The notes beneath the pieces are model-generated. The model made no database searches and was not told the origin of the DNA. It was given only the letters and a program-made list of their open reading frames with translations. Source: Arthrobacter sp. S41 (GTDB lineage Bacteria > Actinomycetota > Actinomycetes > Actinomycetales > Micrococcaceae). From it: DNA of 64,000 nt. Numbering within the stretch: position 1 is the stretch's first letter; every line of letters begins with the position of its first letter. The position numbers and the translations under genes are program-made. The stretch spans positions 682,001-746,000 of the forward strand of contig NZ_SIHY01000001.1 in the NCBI RefSeq assembly GCF_004320535.1. Reading direction: 5' to 3'. Of this stretch, positions 1-9,892 are shown in pieces.

Positions 1-428
1 TTAGCCTCGGAGCGCAAACGGATGTTGCGTGCCGGGGTTGGGCGGCGCAGGTCAAGGTAGCGGTGACGCAGACGCGCCTCTTCGCCAACCTCAACGTGCT
101 CGTCAACCTGGAAAGGCAGGGGTGCTGCGGTGTTCAGCACGGTGACGGTATCAGCGATAACCTCGATCTGGCCGGTTGGCAGGTTCGGGTTTTCGTTGCC
201 CTCCGGGCGGCGCTCGACGTTGCCGACGATCTGCAGCACGAACTCATTGCGCAGCGGGTGGAAGTCCTCTTCGTCGCGTACAACAACCTGGGCTACGCCC
301 GAAGCATCACGCAAATCCAAGAAGGCAACACCACCGTGGTCACGGCGACGCGCGACCCAACCGGTGAGGGTAACCTGCTGTCCAATGTGCTCAGCGTTCA
401 AGACGCCCAGCTGATGAGTGCGTAGCAC
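1..428 (-). CDS. aspS: Aspartyl-tRNA synthetase, N-terminal part (cut by window edge)
   Basis: The gene charges tRNA-Asp (or tRNA-Asp and tRNA-Asn in a non-discriminating enzyme) with aspartate in the cytoplasm. Only the first 142 codons are visible; the rest lies beyond position 1. The reverse strand reads [16 protein letters not shown], then [19 protein letters not shown], which is the OB-fold anticodon-binding domain of bacterial AspRS, followed by the motif-2-side sequence [10 protein letters not shown]. The GTG start at 428 is chosen because GAAAGGA lies just upstream and the family begins MLRTH. It follows hisS on the same strand, a common actinobacterial order. The catalytic domain cannot be judged from here. 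Confidence 0.95.
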   Translation of the reverse strand, partial: MLRTHQLGVLNAEHIGQQVTLTGWVARRRDHGGVAFLDLRDASGVAQVVVRDEEDFHPLRNEFVLQIVGNVERRPEGNENPNLPTGQIEVIADTVTVLNTAAPLPFQVDEHVEVGEEARLRHRYLDLRRPTPARNIRLRSEA

Positions 429-519
429 TACGATCCTTTCGGTCGGTTGGGAAAGTTTCTCCCCATGAAGTTTAGTGCACCTTGCCAAGGTGCGTGTGCG
501 GGCCAGTTGGCCGCAAGTA

Positions 520-1842
520 TTAGCTGATGGCGATCTTTAGGTCAGACTCGGCCGGCATCCAGGTGAGCGGATCGGCAGTTACCTGCTCACCGGAGCGAAT
601 GTCCTTAACCTCGTGGGTGCCGTCATTCTGGGTGAACCAGACAAACGGAATCCCGCGTCGATCAGCAAATTTGATCTGCTTGCCAAATTTCTCGGCACTG
701 GCTGCTACCTCGCAGGCGATTCCGCGTGAACGCAGCTTCGAGGCCACATCCTGAGCTTCGTGCCAGGTGTCATCGTTGGCCAAGGTGACATATACCACTG
801 ATGGAACGCTGCGGCTGGCGGTGACCACTTCTTCGGCCAAGATGCGTGAAATCAGCCGGGTGACGCCGATGGACAGGCCCACACCTGGGTAGTTCTTCTT
901 GCCCTTGGATGCCAGCGATTCGTAGCGTCCGCCGGAGCAGATCGAACCCAAGGATTCGTGGCCTACCAACACGGTTTCGTAGACGGTGCCGGTGTAGTAG
1001 TCCAGGCCGCGGGCGATGGAAAGGTCAGCCATCACCTTGCCTGGCGCACGCTTTGAAGCAGCATCGATCACCTGGGAGAGCTCATCAAGACCGGTGTCCA
1101 GCAACTCGTGGCTTACCCCGAGTGCTCGGACTTGTTCCACGAATGAGGTGTCAAGGGTGCGAATTTTTGCCAGTGCCAGTGCCGCATCAGCCTGCTCGCG
1201 TGTTGCGCCGACTTCCTCAACCAGAATCTTGGCGACAGCTTCATCGCCGATCTTTTCCAGCTTGTCGATGGCGCGCAATACCGCATCCGGATCTTGAAGA
1301 CCCAGTCCACGGTAGAAGCCTTCAGCTAGCTTGCGGTTATTCACTCGCAGGCGGAAGTCGCCAATAGGCAGGGCAGAAAGCGCATCGGCGATGGTCAGCG
1401 CGAGCTCCACGTCGTAGCTAAATGGCAAGGTGCCATCGCCAACCACGTCGATATCAGCCTGGGTGAACTCGCGGAAGCGACCGTCCTGTGGACGCTCGCC
1501 ACGCCAGACCTTCTGCATTTGGTAACGACGGAATGGGAAAGCCAAGTATCCGGCGTTCTCCACGACATAGCGTGCAAAAGGCACGGTGAGGTCAAAGTGC
1601 AGGGCCAAAGCGTTGGGATCGTTTTTATCGTCTTCGGCAGCCAAACGGGACAGCCCGTAAACTTCCTTGTCGATTTCGCCCTTGCGAAGCAGCTGCGCAC
1701 GGGTTTCCACGGCGCGGGTTTCAATATTTGCGAAACCATGCAGTTCAAAAACATGACGCAAGGTGTCCAGCACGTGCTGTTCAACAGCCCGTTCAGCTGG
1801 AAGCCATTCTGGGAAACCTGATAGTGAGGCCTTGCGTGCCAT
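520..1842 (-). CDS. hisS: Histidyl-tRNA synthetase
   Basis: This class II synthetase attaches histidine to tRNA-His. The 440-residue length is normal for the family. Visible motifs include the N-terminal FPEWLPAE class-II entry, [28 protein letters not shown] (motif 2) and the HisRS signature [13 protein letters not shown]; the C-terminal part is the anticodon-binding Rossmann-like domain. The ATG at 1842 is preferred over an in-frame start 30 bases upstream because AAGGAG sits four bases before it and the protein then begins [13 protein letters not shown] as expected. It is followed by aspS on the same strand and diverges from the DUF349 gene. Confidence 0.95.
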   Translation of the reverse strand: MARKASLSGFPEWLPAERAVEQHVLDTLRHVFELHGFANIETRAVETRAQLLRKGEIDKEVYGLSRLAAEDDKNDPNALALHFDLTVPFARYVVENAGYLAFPFRRYQMQKVWRGERPQDGRFREFTQADIDVVGDGTLPFSYDVELALTIADALSALPIGDFRLRVNNRKLAEGFYRGLGLQDPDAVLRAIDKLEKIGDEAVAKILVEEVGATREQADAALALAKIRTLDTSFVEQVRALGVSHELLDTGLDELSQVIDAASKRAPGKVMADLSIARGLDYYTGTVYETVLVGHESLGSICSGGRYESLASKGKKNYPGVGLSIGVTRLISRILAEEVVTASRSVPSVVYVTLANDDTWHEAQDVASKLRSRGIACEVAASAEKFGKQIKFADRRGIPFVWFTQNDGTHEVKDIRSGEQVTADPLTWMPAESDLKIAIS

Positions 1843-1984
1843 GAAACTCCTTAGTGCAAATTGGGCTACCAATACATCTTAAGCCTGATTTGCAAGAAAC
1901 CTGTGCACGTCGGCTTACTAAGAAACGGAGGTCACAGGTAGAGTTGGCTACAGCAAGTGCTCGTACAGTGAAAGAGTTTCAGCG

Positions 1985-3343
1985 GTGACCACCAGTCAGC
2001 AATCCGACGACAGCCAGAAGACCCCATTGCCGCAGGCGCAGAAGCCTGTAGCAAAGCCGGTCGTAGCGCCTAGCGTCGCACATACCACTCCCCTCGACGA
2101 AGCGGCTAAGTTTGCCCGCGTTACCGAAGATGGACACGTCTTCGTGATCATCGATGGTGCCGAGTTCCCAGTGGGTCAGTATCCCGACGCCACGCAGGAG
2201 GAAGCTTTGAGCTACTTCGTGCGCAAATATGACGACGCGATTTCCCAGCTCATGCTCCTAGAGCAGCGTGTTGTAGCTAAGGCTCCGGCCGGTGAGCTGA
2301 GCAAGGCTGTCTCCACCCTCTCGGCCACCGTCGCTGAGCGCCACATGGTTGGCGATATCCCAGCGCTGGAAACGCGTCTTGAAAACGTTCGTGTTGCAGT
2401 CGAGAGTCTTAATGGCGAACAGCGCAAGGCTCACGATGAGGCTCGTGCTGAACAGCAGGCTGCTCGTGAAGCCATTGTTGAGCAGGCTGAAGCGATGGCT
2501 GAAAAGCGTCCAGAGCAGATTCAGTGGAAGACCGCTTCGGCGTCCATGAACGAATTGTTCGAAGCGTGGAAAGCCTCCCAGCGTTCTTCCGTTCGTTTGC
2601 CTCGGACTACCGAAGATGCTTTGTGGAAGCGGTTCCGCGCTGCTCGCACGATATTTGATCGTCACCGCCGCGCCTACTTCTCGCAGCTTGATTCCACTAA
2701 CGCCTCTGCGAAGGCTGTTAAGGAAGAGTTAATTGCTCGCGCCGAAGCTTTGCAGACCTCAACGGACTGGGCTGCTACGGCAGCTGAGTACCGCAAGCTC
2801 ATGGATGAGTGGAAGAAGTCGCGCCGTGCTTCGCGCAAGGACGACGATCAGCTCTGGGGACGCTTCCGTGCCGCTCAGGATGTTTTCTTCCAGGCTCGTA
2901 CCGAGGCCAATGCCAAGATTGATGCTGAGTACTCAGAGAATCTGGTAGTGAAGGAAGCCCTGTTGGAAGAAGCGCGTGCGCTTTTGCCAATCAAGGATTT
3001 GGCTACCACCAAGACCAAGCTTGAGAAGATTCGCGATCGTTGGGAAGCTGCTGGCAAGGTTCCACGCAACGACCTACAGCGCGTTGAATCAGCTCTGCGT
3101 CAGGTTGAAGATGCCGTCAAGGGTGCCGAAGATGAGCAGTGGCGTCGGTCCAACCCAGAGACCAAGGCTCGTTCAAACTCGATGCTTTCCCAGCTCCAGG
3201 ACACCATCTCTGCATTGGAAGATGACTTGGCTGCAGCTCAGGCTAAGGGCAACGCAAAGCAGATCGAAAAGGCTCAAGAAGCTCTTGATGCTCGTCGTAT
3301 GTGGCTGAACACTTTGGAGAAGTCGGCTGCCGACTTTGAGTAA
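1985..3343 (+). CDS. DUF349 domain-containing protein
   Basis: A 452-residue cytoplasmic protein of unknown biochemical role, found next to hisS in many actinobacteria. The first 45 residues are Pro/Gln/Ala-rich and probably disordered. Next comes a conserved block around DGHVFVIIDGAEFPVGQYPD and a helical region. Three or so DUF349 repeats follow, recognisable from the pattern W(K)...R...LW.RFRAA...F..R (around residues 195-225, 265-305 and 325-370). The C-terminus is Glu/Lys/Ala-rich coiled coil. The start is GTG at 1985, with a weak AAAGAG upstream. DUF349 proteins are mostly described only by domain; no function is claimed here. Confidence 0.9.
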   Translation: MTTSQQSDDSQKTPLPQAQKPVAKPVVAPSVAHTTPLDEAAKFARVTEDGHVFVIIDGAEFPVGQYPDATQEEALSYFVRKYDDAISQLMLLEQRVVAKAPAGELSKAVSTLSATVAERHMVGDIPALETRLENVRVAVESLNGEQRKAHDEARAEQQAAREAIVEQAEAMAEKRPEQIQWKTASASMNELFEAWKASQRSSVRLPRTTEDALWKRFRAARTIFDRHRRAYFSQLDSTNASAKAVKEELIARAEALQTSTDWAATAAEYRKLMDEWKKSRRASRKDDDQLWGRFRAAQDVFFQARTEANAKIDAEYSENLVVKEALLEEARALLPIKDLATTKTKLEKIRDRWEAAGKVPRNDLQRVESALRQVEDAVKGAEDEQWRRSNPETKARSNSMLSQLQDTISALEDDLAAAQAKGNAKQIEKAQEALDARRMWLNTLEKSAADFE

Positions 3344-3370
3344 GTAATCCACAGATCGTCAGTACACCGT

Positions 3371-3451
3371 CAACGCGACGGCGCTTACTGGTTCAGTAGC
3401 TACATGGAATCTAGAAATTGCCAGGCTACCGAATCAGGCGCCGTCGCGTTG
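3371..3451. repeat. 14-bp perfect inverted repeat flanking the start of the next gene
   Basis: CAACGCGACGGCGC (3371-3384) is exactly the reverse complement of 3438-3451. The ATG of the AbiEi-like gene (3404) lies in the 53-base spacer. The arms could form a long stem enclosing the translation start, or serve as a two-site operator. The sequence shows the symmetry; the role is inference. Confidence 0.55.
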
Positions 3452-4027
3452 CGCATTCCGGAGGATCTTTGGATCGCCGGCCAAATGTTTAGTCGCAATG
3501 AACTACAAGCTATGGCCTCTAATGGGCTACTACGTGAAGTATTGGGCGATTGCTTCCTGCCCAGCAATATTCGGATCACGGCTTCACTCAGAGCACGTAT
3601 CGCCGCGTTTGTCTGCGGACGAGAGTTGAATTCCAGCACTGTGCTGGCCAGACAAACGGCCGCGTGGATCCACGGCTTACTGCCCGAGGTTTATACGCTG
3701 TGTATCTATACACGCAGTTATCATCGCCCGTTTCAACCGGGCTTCGGGCTCAACGTTCAATTTATGCAAACCAGAGTGCCCGATACTCAGATGGTTTTTC
3801 GCAGTCGAGTCAAAGTGACATCGGCGCTCAGAAGCGTTTGTGACTGCGCGCAGTTTGACCCACTACCCGTGGCAAGTCGGGTACTGAGCAACGCGATAAG
3901 CTTGCACGACCCGTACCTGAACTTAGAAACGATCAGGGATTCATTACAACGCTACGAACCATCCCCAGAACGCTCACGCGCCCTGCGTCTGGTTGATTCC
4001 TTCGATGACGTCGCGCAAGCGGCCTAA
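3404..4027 (+). CDS. Hypothetical protein, possibly AbiEi-antitoxin-like
   Basis: A 207-residue protein not recognised with certainty. The N-terminal part ([36 protein letters not shown]) resembles the winged-helix entry of type IV AbiEi-family antitoxin or transcriptional-regulator-like proteins. It is followed by a segment with [15 protein letters not shown] and a late motif VCDCAQFDP, comparable to the domain that follows the helix-turn-helix in those proteins. No AbiEii-like nucleotidyltransferase toxin is adjacent. The gene lies between the DUF349 gene and rsh, and its last four bases overlap the end of rsh convergently. No clear ribosome binding site precedes the ATG. The family assignment is tentative. 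Confidence 0.6.
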   Translation: MESRNCQATESGAVALRIPEDLWIAGQMFSRNELQAMASNGLLREVLGDCFLPSNIRITASLRARIAAFVCGRELNSSTVLARQTAAWIHGLLPEVYTLCIYTRSYHRPFQPGFGLNVQFMQTRVPDTQMVFRSRVKVTSALRSVCDCAQFDPLPVASRVLSNAISLHDPYLNLETIRDSLQRYEPSPERSRALRLVDSFDDVAQAA

Positions 4028-6291
4028 CGTCGTGAACCTGCGGTCGTGCGGTACACGTCGTAGACACCGTCGATGCGACGCACCTGATTCAGTACGTGGC
4101 TCAAGAACTTAGGGTCGCCCATTTCAAAGGAGAAGCGGGACAGTGCCACACGGTCCTTGCTGGTCTGCACTGAGGCGGACAAAATGTTCAGATGGCTCTC
4201 GGACAGGATTCGAGTGACATCAGAAAGCAACGATTTTCTATCCAGCGCCTCAACCTGAATCTCGACGAGGAACACGCCGTGGTGCTTGGCGGCCCACGTG
4301 ACATTGACCAGACGGTCAGGCTGGGTCGAAAGCTGTACCAGGTTCAGGCAGTCTGTGCGGTGCACCGAGACACCTGCCCCGCGAGTTACGAAGCCTTGGA
4401 TCTCATCCGGTGGCACAGGCGTGCAGCAACGTGCCAGTTTAACCAGCACATCTCCGACACCTTCAACAATCACACCTGCGTCGTTGCCCGTAGTCGCGCT
4501 TGGAGCGTTCGGGCGAACTACGACTTCCTCATCAACCTGTTCGGCCTCTGGAGGGCCAATGAGGGCCGTCAGGTGCTCAATAACGTTCTGTGCACTCGTA
4601 TGACCGTCGCCTACCGACTGGTACAGGGCAGAAATGTCGGTGTGGTGAAGTTCGTTGGCAACGGTGGTGAGCAAGTCATGGGTCATCAACTTCTGCAGTG
4701 GCAGATGGTTGCGACGAAGCTCCTTGGTCAGAAGCTCCTTGCCCTTTTCAATCGCTTCTTCTCGACGTTCCTTGGAGAAGTAGCCACGGATCTTAGCCTT
4801 GGCTCGTGGCGACTTAACGAAGTTTTGCCAGTCCTGGGATGGGCCAGCGCTTTCAGCCTTCGAGGTAAAGACCTCAACAACATCGCCCTGTTTAAGTTCA
4901 GTGTGCAGCGGTACAAGCTTGCCGTTGACTCGGCTACCAATCGTGCGGTGACCAACATCAGTGTGAATGGAGTATGCAAAGTCCACGGGAGTCGCACCCA
5001 CAGGCAGAGACATGATGTCGCCCTTGGGCGTATAAACGTAAACCTCGGCCGAACTGATGGTGTAGCGCAGTCCGTCAAGGAACTCTTCTGAATCAGTGGT
5101 GTCGGCCTGCCACTCCATCAGGGAACGCAGCCAGTCCATGTTCTGCTCAGGCGAGAGCATGGAGTTAGCGGATTGTCCGTGCTTGTACTGGAAGTGCGCG
5201 GCAACACCGTATTCGGCACGCACATGCATGTCGTGTGTGCGGATCTGGATTTCAACCGGCTTGCCTTCTGGACCCATGACCGTGGTGTGTAATGACTGGT
5301 AAAGGTTCAGCTTAGGGATAGCGATGTAGTCTTTGAAGCGGTTTGGCAGGGGGTTCCACTCAGAGTGGACCACGCCGAGTGCGCCATAACAATCTTTGAC
5401 CGTATCGACCAGAATACGAACGCCCATCAAGTCATGGATGTCGTCAAAGTCTTTTCCTCGAACAATCATCTTCTGATAGATCGAGTAGTAATGCTTCGGA
5501 CGGCCCGAAACTGAGGCATGAATTTCTACATTGCCCAAGTCGCCGTTCAAGGTCTGTCGGATAGCGGTCAGATACTTTTCGCGTTCTGGTGTTCGGTCCC
5601 CCACCATGCGCACGATTTCTTGATACACCTTAGGATGCAGAGCGGCGAAGGAAAGATCTTCCAACTCCCACTTAACGGTATTCATGCCTAGGCGGTGAGC
5701 CAGTGGAGCGAAGATCTCCAAAGTTTCTTTGGCTTTACGTGAGGAAGACTCTGCTGAAACGTAACGCCAGGTGCGGGCGTTGTGCAGGCGGTCCGCCAAT
5801 TTGATGAGCAATACTCGGATGTCGCGCGACATGGCAACAACCATCTTGCGAACGGTTTCGGCTGGAGCAGCTTCACCGTAAGTGACCTTGTCCAGCTTGG
5901 TCACGCCATCAACAAGCATGGCGATCTCTTCAGAGAATTCTTTTTTGACCGATTCGAGTGAGTACTCGGTATCTTCAACGGTGTCGTGCAATAGGGCGGC
6001 GGCGAGAATCGCTCCGGTCATACCCATCTCAGCAAGGATTGTTGCTACGGCCACCGGATGGGTGATGTAGGGATCCCCACTCTTACGTTTTTGCCCCTCG
6101 TGGTATTTTTCGGCTACCTCGTAAGCATGGACCAGCAGGTCCAGATCTGCCCGTGGATGCTTGGATTTGACCGTGCGAAGCAACGGCTCAAGCGTCGGCG
6201 AGGTGCCAGGAGTACTACCGCGTCCAGCAAAGCGCACTAAACGGGAGATTGAGCGTCGTTTCGAATTGTTCAGGTTAGGCGTATTAGCCAT
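4024..6291 (-). CDS. rsh: Bifunctional (p)ppGpp synthetase/hydrolase (Rsh, RelA/SpoT family)
   Basis: Makes and degrades the alarmone (p)ppGpp in the stringent response. The 755-residue protein has the full long-RSH architecture. There is an HD hydrolase domain ([16 protein letters not shown], then LLHDTVEDT) and a synthetase domain ([12 protein letters not shown]-like segment, then [17 protein letters not shown]). The TGS domain reads [14 protein letters not shown], a central zinc-finger-like region contains [20 protein letters not shown], and a C-terminal ACT domain follows. The hydrolase motif is intact, so both activities are expected. The start at 6291 (MANTPNLNN) is chosen because GGAAGGAG lies seven bases upstream; longer forms read into non-conserved sequence. 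It lies downstream of secF on the same strand but is separated from it by a hairpin. Confidence 0.93.
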   Translation of the reverse strand: MANTPNLNNSKRRSISRLVRFAGRGSTPGTSPTLEPLLRTVKSKHPRADLDLLVHAYEVAEKYHEGQKRKSGDPYITHPVAVATILAEMGMTGAILAAALLHDTVEDTEYSLESVKKEFSEEIAMLVDGVTKLDKVTYGEAAPAETVRKMVVAMSRDIRVLLIKLADRLHNARTWRYVSAESSSRKAKETLEIFAPLAHRLGMNTVKWELEDLSFAALHPKVYQEIVRMVGDRTPEREKYLTAIRQTLNGDLGNVEIHASVSGRPKHYYSIYQKMIVRGKDFDDIHDLMGVRILVDTVKDCYGALGVVHSEWNPLPNRFKDYIAIPKLNLYQSLHTTVMGPEGKPVEIQIRTHDMHVRAEYGVAAHFQYKHGQSANSMLSPEQNMDWLRSLMEWQADTTDSEEFLDGLRYTISSAEVYVYTPKGDIMSLPVGATPVDFAYSIHTDVGHRTIGSRVNGKLVPLHTELKQGDVVEVFTSKAESAGPSQDWQNFVKSPRAKAKIRGYFSKERREEAIEKGKELLTKELRRNHLPLQKLMTHDLLTTVANELHHTDISALYQSVGDGHTSAQNVIEHLTALIGPPEAEQVDEEVVVRPNAPSATTGNDAGVIVEGVGDVLVKLARCCTPVPPDEIQGFVTRGAGVSVHRTDCLNLVQLSTQPDRLVNVTWAAKHHGVFLVEIQVEALDRKSLLSDVTRILSESHLNILSASVQTSKDRVALSRFSFEMGDPKFLSHVLNQVRRIDGVYDVYRTTAGSRR

Positions 6292-6422
6292 GCCCCGCTC
6301 CTTCCCCATTGCCACCACACTTCGCTGGCAGCTGTGATCTTGCCGCGCGTCGCGTGCTGGTAGTTTTCGGTCGTAGACACCTCTACGACCTTGCACTTAA
6401 AAACACCTTGTTTGGTTCATTT

Positions 6423-6448
6423 GTTATAGCACGTTCGGCCGGTGACAA
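6423..6448 (-). promoter_or_regulatory. Candidate promoter upstream of rsh
   Basis: On the minus strand TTGTCA (6448-6443) and TGCTATAAC (TATAAC at 6428-6423) lie between the secF terminator and rsh. The spacing of 14 is short for a canonical -35/-10 pair, but the TGC before TATAAC could act as an extended -10. This would start an rsh transcript with a leader of about 130 bases. Confidence 0.35.
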
Positions 6449-6474
6449 CTAATTACACCGCTTCACGCAGTTGC

Positions 6475-6512
6475 AAAGAGGCACCTCCAGCGAGTGCTGG
6501 AAGTGCCTCTTT
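6475..6512 (-). terminator. Hairpin terminator after secF
   Basis: AAAGAGGCACCTCCAGC (6475-6491) pairs with 6496-6512 across a four-base loop with one mismatch. It lies 15 bases past the secF stop on the minus strand and separates the sec operon from rsh. Confidence 0.75.
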
Positions 6513-6526
6513 TAAGCTACTGCGGA

Positions 6527-7495
6527 CTATGCCTGAGCGATCGACTTTGTATGTTCAGCAACATCTGCATCATTGCGTCGCAGCCATTGGTACAACGGCG
6601 CTTGAACGAACAGAGTGGACAGTGCCGAAATGATAATGCCGACGAACAAGGCCAACGAAAGATCCTTGAGCGTACCTGCACCAAGCATGTAGGAACCGAT
6701 GAACAGAATCGACGCAACTGGAAGAACAGCAACAACCGAGGTGTTGATGGAACGAACCAGCGTCTGGTTTACCGCGAGGTTCACCAACTGTTCAAAGCTT
6801 CTGCGTGACTGTTTGGTGAAGTCCTTGGTGTTCTCTCGAACCTTATCGAACACCACCACCGTGTCATACAGTGAATAGCTCAGAATCGTTAGGAAGCCGA
6901 TGATCGCGCTTGGAGTAATCTCAAAACCGGAAATCGAGTAGATTCCGGCGGTCACGATGATGACAACGAACAAACCAACGATTGCAGCCAACGACATCTT
7001 CCAGGTGCGGAAGTAGACAGCCATGAGCAACCCGACAAGCACCACGAAGGCAACTAGTCCTACCAAGGCTTGACGCGATACGTCTTGGCCCCAGGTTGGA
7101 CCGATGAAGTTACTGGTTACTTCCTTAGCTTGGACTTGGTATCCGTCAGCCAAGGCCCGTGCAATTTCCAAGGTCTCGTCATCGCTTAGGCGTTCGGTCT
7201 GAACACGCATAGTGTTCTGCGCAATGTTAGTAACTGTCGCTTCAGAACCCGAAGCCACAGAGGTAACAGCTTCTTCACCGATTTTGATGTCAGTGTTCTG
7301 CACGCCCGAAACGGTAAATTCTGAACCGCCACGGAAATCGATACCGAGGTTGAAGCCGCCCTTAACCACTGGAATCAGAATGGAAAGGATCACCAACGCG
7401 CCAGCAATGGCGAACCAGAGGCGATGCTTGGAGGTGAACGGGTAGGAACGCTTGCCGGTGTAGAGCTCGTTGCCCCACGTCACTAGCTTATTCAT
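6527..7495 (-). CDS. secF: Protein translocase subunit SecF
   Basis: SecF works with SecD and YajC to help SecYEG export proteins, using the proton motive force. The 322-residue protein has a first membrane segment near residues 20-40, then the SecF signature FNLGIDFRGGSEF and a periplasmic-type domain. Five further hydrophobic segments follow, including ILSYSLYDTVVVFDKVREN typical of the SecD/SecF family. The ATG at 7495 is used because it overlaps the secD stop by eight bases and AGGAG lies upstream; a longer reading frame starting at 7573 is only the secD tail in another frame. It is the last gene of yajC-secD-secF. Confidence 0.95.
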   Translation of the reverse strand: MNKLVTWGNELYTGKRSYPFTSKHRLWFAIAGALVILSILIPVVKGGFNLGIDFRGGSEFTVSGVQNTDIKIGEEAVTSVASGSEATVTNIAQNTMRVQTERLSDDETLEIARALADGYQVQAKEVTSNFIGPTWGQDVSRQALVGLVAFVVLVGLLMAVYFRTWKMSLAAIVGLFVVIIVTAGIYSISGFEITPSAIIGFLTILSYSLYDTVVVFDKVRENTKDFTKQSRRSFEQLVNLAVNQTLVRSINTSVVAVLPVASILFIGSYMLGAGTLKDLSLALFVGIIISALSTLFVQAPLYQWLRRNDADVAEHTKSIAQA

Positions 7496-9221
7496 TGTTC
7501 TCCTCCTGCGCCTTGGACTCCTGCTTGCCCGGCTGTGAAGACTGTAGCGCCTCGGCGCGACGACGCTCGGCAATGGTCATGCGCTTTGCTGCTTCGCCTG
7601 AGGCCTTCGCGTTCTTCTTACCACGGTTAGCCTCAGCATTTTCGCCGAATCGACGGATCTGCCCGGCGCCCTTGTACAGTGGCTCAACGCCCAACAACGA
7701 AGGGTCCAGACCGGATAGTCGGTGTCCGTCAGCGAAGAACCGGGTACGGGCCAGCAATACCAAGGTCGGGTGCGTTAGTCCGTAAACAACGACGAGGTCG
7801 ATGAGTGCGGTTAGGCCCAAGGTGAAGGCGAAGCCTCGCACGTTACCAACAGCAACAATGTAAAGCACCACAGCGGCCAACAGGTTCACTGCCTTGGAAG
7901 CAAGGATGGTGCGTTTGGCACGTCCCCAACCAATATCCACGGCGCTTGCCAACGGACGGCCGTCGCGCAATTCATCTCGGACACGTTCGAAGTAAACGAT
8001 GAACGAGTCAGCGATCAAACCAATGGCAACAATCAAACCTGCAACACCAGCTAGCGAAAGCCGGTAGTTCATTCCCCAACCGAGCAAGACCAAGGCCAAG
8101 TAGGTTAGGATGCCTGAAACCAACAGGGACGCAATGGTGACAAGACCCAGTGCGCGGTACTGGAACAGCGAGTAGATGAAGACCAGAACTAGACCGATGA
8201 CGCCGGCAATGAGGCCAGCCTTCAGCTGGTCAGCACCGAGAGTAGCAGAGACCTGACGCTCGGACTGGATATCAAAGCTGATCGGAAGCGCACCGTATTT
8301 GAGCTGCTCGGCCAGCGCCTGGGAAGTCTCCTGCGTAAAGCCGCCAGAGATCTGGGGGCGACCATCGGAAATTACGGCGTTGGTGGTTGGAGCCGAAATG
8401 GTTTCGCCATCAAGCACAATCGCAAACTGGTTCTGTGCACCCTGAAGTGCCACCAGTCGCTGAGTGGTATCTGCGAAGGTCTTGGTGCCCTGCTGGTTGA
8501 ATTCAATAACAACAACCCATTCACCAGTCACCGATCCATTGGATCCACGTGCCAACTGAGCGTAAGCGTCAGAGATCTGGTCGCCAGGGATTTCCTGAGG
8601 GCCAAGAATGTACTTCGCCTGCGTGCCGGTATCGCAAGAAATCATTGGCTTTTTAGGATCAGCGTCTTCGCCGCTACCCTTGGCCAGCTCGGTCTTGCAA
8701 TCGTAGGCTTCAAACTGCTTGTACAGATCCGCGGTGACCCAGCTGGTATCCGAAGCATTCTTCGGCTCATCCTTCGGGTTTGGCAGCTCCGCCTTAGCAG
8801 TCCGCTTGTCCTTAGGGGTCGCCTCGTAAGCGCCCGAAACCAAAACTGGGCGGAACTCCATTGCGGCAGATGCTTGGATCAGGTCACGCGTGGCCTGATC
8901 AGGAGTACCAGGCATGGAGACTACAACGTTACGACCGGACTGGGTGGTGATTTCAGATTCTGAAACACCAGATCCATCCACACGTTGGCGGATAATTTCT
9001 ACCGCTTGGTCCAGCTGTTCCTGATTAATCGTTTGATTACCTTGAACCCGGGGGGCCAAGATCATCTCGGTGCCGCCTTCAAGGTCGAGGGCCAGCTTGG
9101 GCCCCCACGCGGTTTTACCTGTCGCTGCACCAGCCACCAGCACGCCGGTTGCGATGATGAAGACGATCAGTAACCACAGCAACGCCTTGCGCGCCTGCTT
9201 TACTGGTCTGATTGATGACAT
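7488..9221 (-). CDS. secD: Protein translocase subunit SecD
   Basis: Membrane partner of SecF in the SecDF-YajC complex. The 577-residue protein starts with a cytoplasmic stub and a membrane segment (ALLWLLIVFIIATGVLVAGA). The P1 domain with LALDLEGGTEM follows, then a long extracytoplasmic region, and a C-terminal block of five membrane segments containing GLIVAIGLIADSFIVYFERVRDE. The C-terminal 60 residues are charged (KKNAKASGEAAKRM and so on), as in actinobacterial SecD. It sits between yajC (upstream) and secF (overlapping by eight bases), so translation is probably coupled. Confidence 0.95.
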   Translation of the reverse strand: MSSIRPVKQARKALLWLLIVFIIATGVLVAGAATGKTAWGPKLALDLEGGTEMILAPRVQGNQTINQEQLDQAVEIIRQRVDGSGVSESEITTQSGRNVVVSMPGTPDQATRDLIQASAAMEFRPVLVSGAYEATPKDKRTAKAELPNPKDEPKNASDTSWVTADLYKQFEAYDCKTELAKGSGEDADPKKPMISCDTGTQAKYILGPQEIPGDQISDAYAQLARGSNGSVTGEWVVVIEFNQQGTKTFADTTQRLVALQGAQNQFAIVLDGETISAPTTNAVISDGRPQISGGFTQETSQALAEQLKYGALPISFDIQSERQVSATLGADQLKAGLIAGVIGLVLVFIYSLFQYRALGLVTIASLLVSGILTYLALVLLGWGMNYRLSLAGVAGLIVAIGLIADSFIVYFERVRDELRDGRPLASAVDIGWGRAKRTILASKAVNLLAAVVLYIVAVGNVRGFAFTLGLTALIDLVVVYGLTHPTLVLLARTRFFADGHRLSGLDPSLLGVEPLYKGAGQIRRFGENAEANRGKKNAKASGEAAKRMTIAERRRAEALQSSQPGKQESKAQEENNE

Positions 9222-9280
9222 CTATTGTGCTTTCTCGTTTTGGTGGCTGAACATTCGGGCCACCGCTGCCAACCCCGGAC

Positions 9281-9706
9281 TTAGGAGTTGCGTTCGTCCT
9301 TACCCTGGTCGTTAAGACGACGCAGGGACTCTTCAGGGGTTTCAGCGACATCGCTGGTTGCATCAGCATTTTCTACGGCAGGAGCGGCATCAGTTGCGGT
9401 TGCAGCTGGCTCGTTGTCCAAGAAAGTGGAGATGGCCTGGCGGTGCAAGGTCAGCACAACGCCGTTAGCAACCTCAACCTGTACGTGATCTTCTGCGTCA
9501 ACGCCCACGATGGTACCGAAGATACCCGAGTTGGTCATGACCTTGGCACCTGGCACGGTGTTGGTCTTCAGCTTTTCCTGCTGAGCTGCCTGCTTTTTAC
9601 GTCCGCGGAACATCATGAAGATCAGCACTGCGAACAGCGCCACCATCAGGATCAGCGATGGGTTGAAGCCGCCACCGGCGGCCTGAGCGATTACGAGGGA
9701 ATTCAC
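9281..9706 (-). CDS. yajC: Preprotein translocase subunit YajC
   Basis: Small single-span membrane protein of the SecDF-YajC complex. Its 141 residues contain one N-terminal membrane segment (PSLILMVALFAVLIFMMF), a basic RGRKKQ stop-transfer and a small conserved domain with VMTNSGIFGTIVGVDAEDHVQVEVANG. The Ala/Asp/Glu-rich C-terminal extension is typical of actinobacterial versions. It is the first gene of yajC-secD-secF and lies downstream of a strong hairpin that closes the ruv operon. Confidence 0.95.
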   Translation of the reverse strand: MNSLVIAQAAGGGFNPSLILMVALFAVLIFMMFRGRKKQAAQQEKLKTNTVPGAKVMTNSGIFGTIVGVDAEDHVQVEVANGVVLTLHRQAISTFLDNEPAATATDAAPAVENADATSDVAETPEESLRRLNDQGKDERNS

Positions 9707-9787
9707 GTATTTACCTGCTAACGATTCGTTGCGTTTTAATCAAAAGTTCTGGGATGCCGAAACGCCCTACTGCGCACGTTAACGACA

Positions 9788-9831
9788 AAGACGCCCACCT
9801 GACCCGTATACGGGCATAGGTCGGGCGTCTT
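9788..9831 (-). terminator. Strong hairpin after ruvB
   Basis: AAGACGCCC (9788-9796) pairs with GGGCGTCTT (9823-9831); inside it ACCT pairs with AGGT and the centre CCCGTATACGGG (9803-9814) is self-complementary. It lies between the ruvB stop and yajC on the minus strand. The U tract is weak. Confidence 0.7.
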
Positions 9832-9892
9832 CAGTCTAATCGGTTACTGTCTACCGGCAGACCATTTACGCGAGCAGTGAAGCTTTGCTTGC

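Noticed and set aside
4192-5091. 299-codon open frame antisense to rsh
   Set aside because: It mirrors the conserved rsh coding frame, has no family resemblance and no ribosome binding site.
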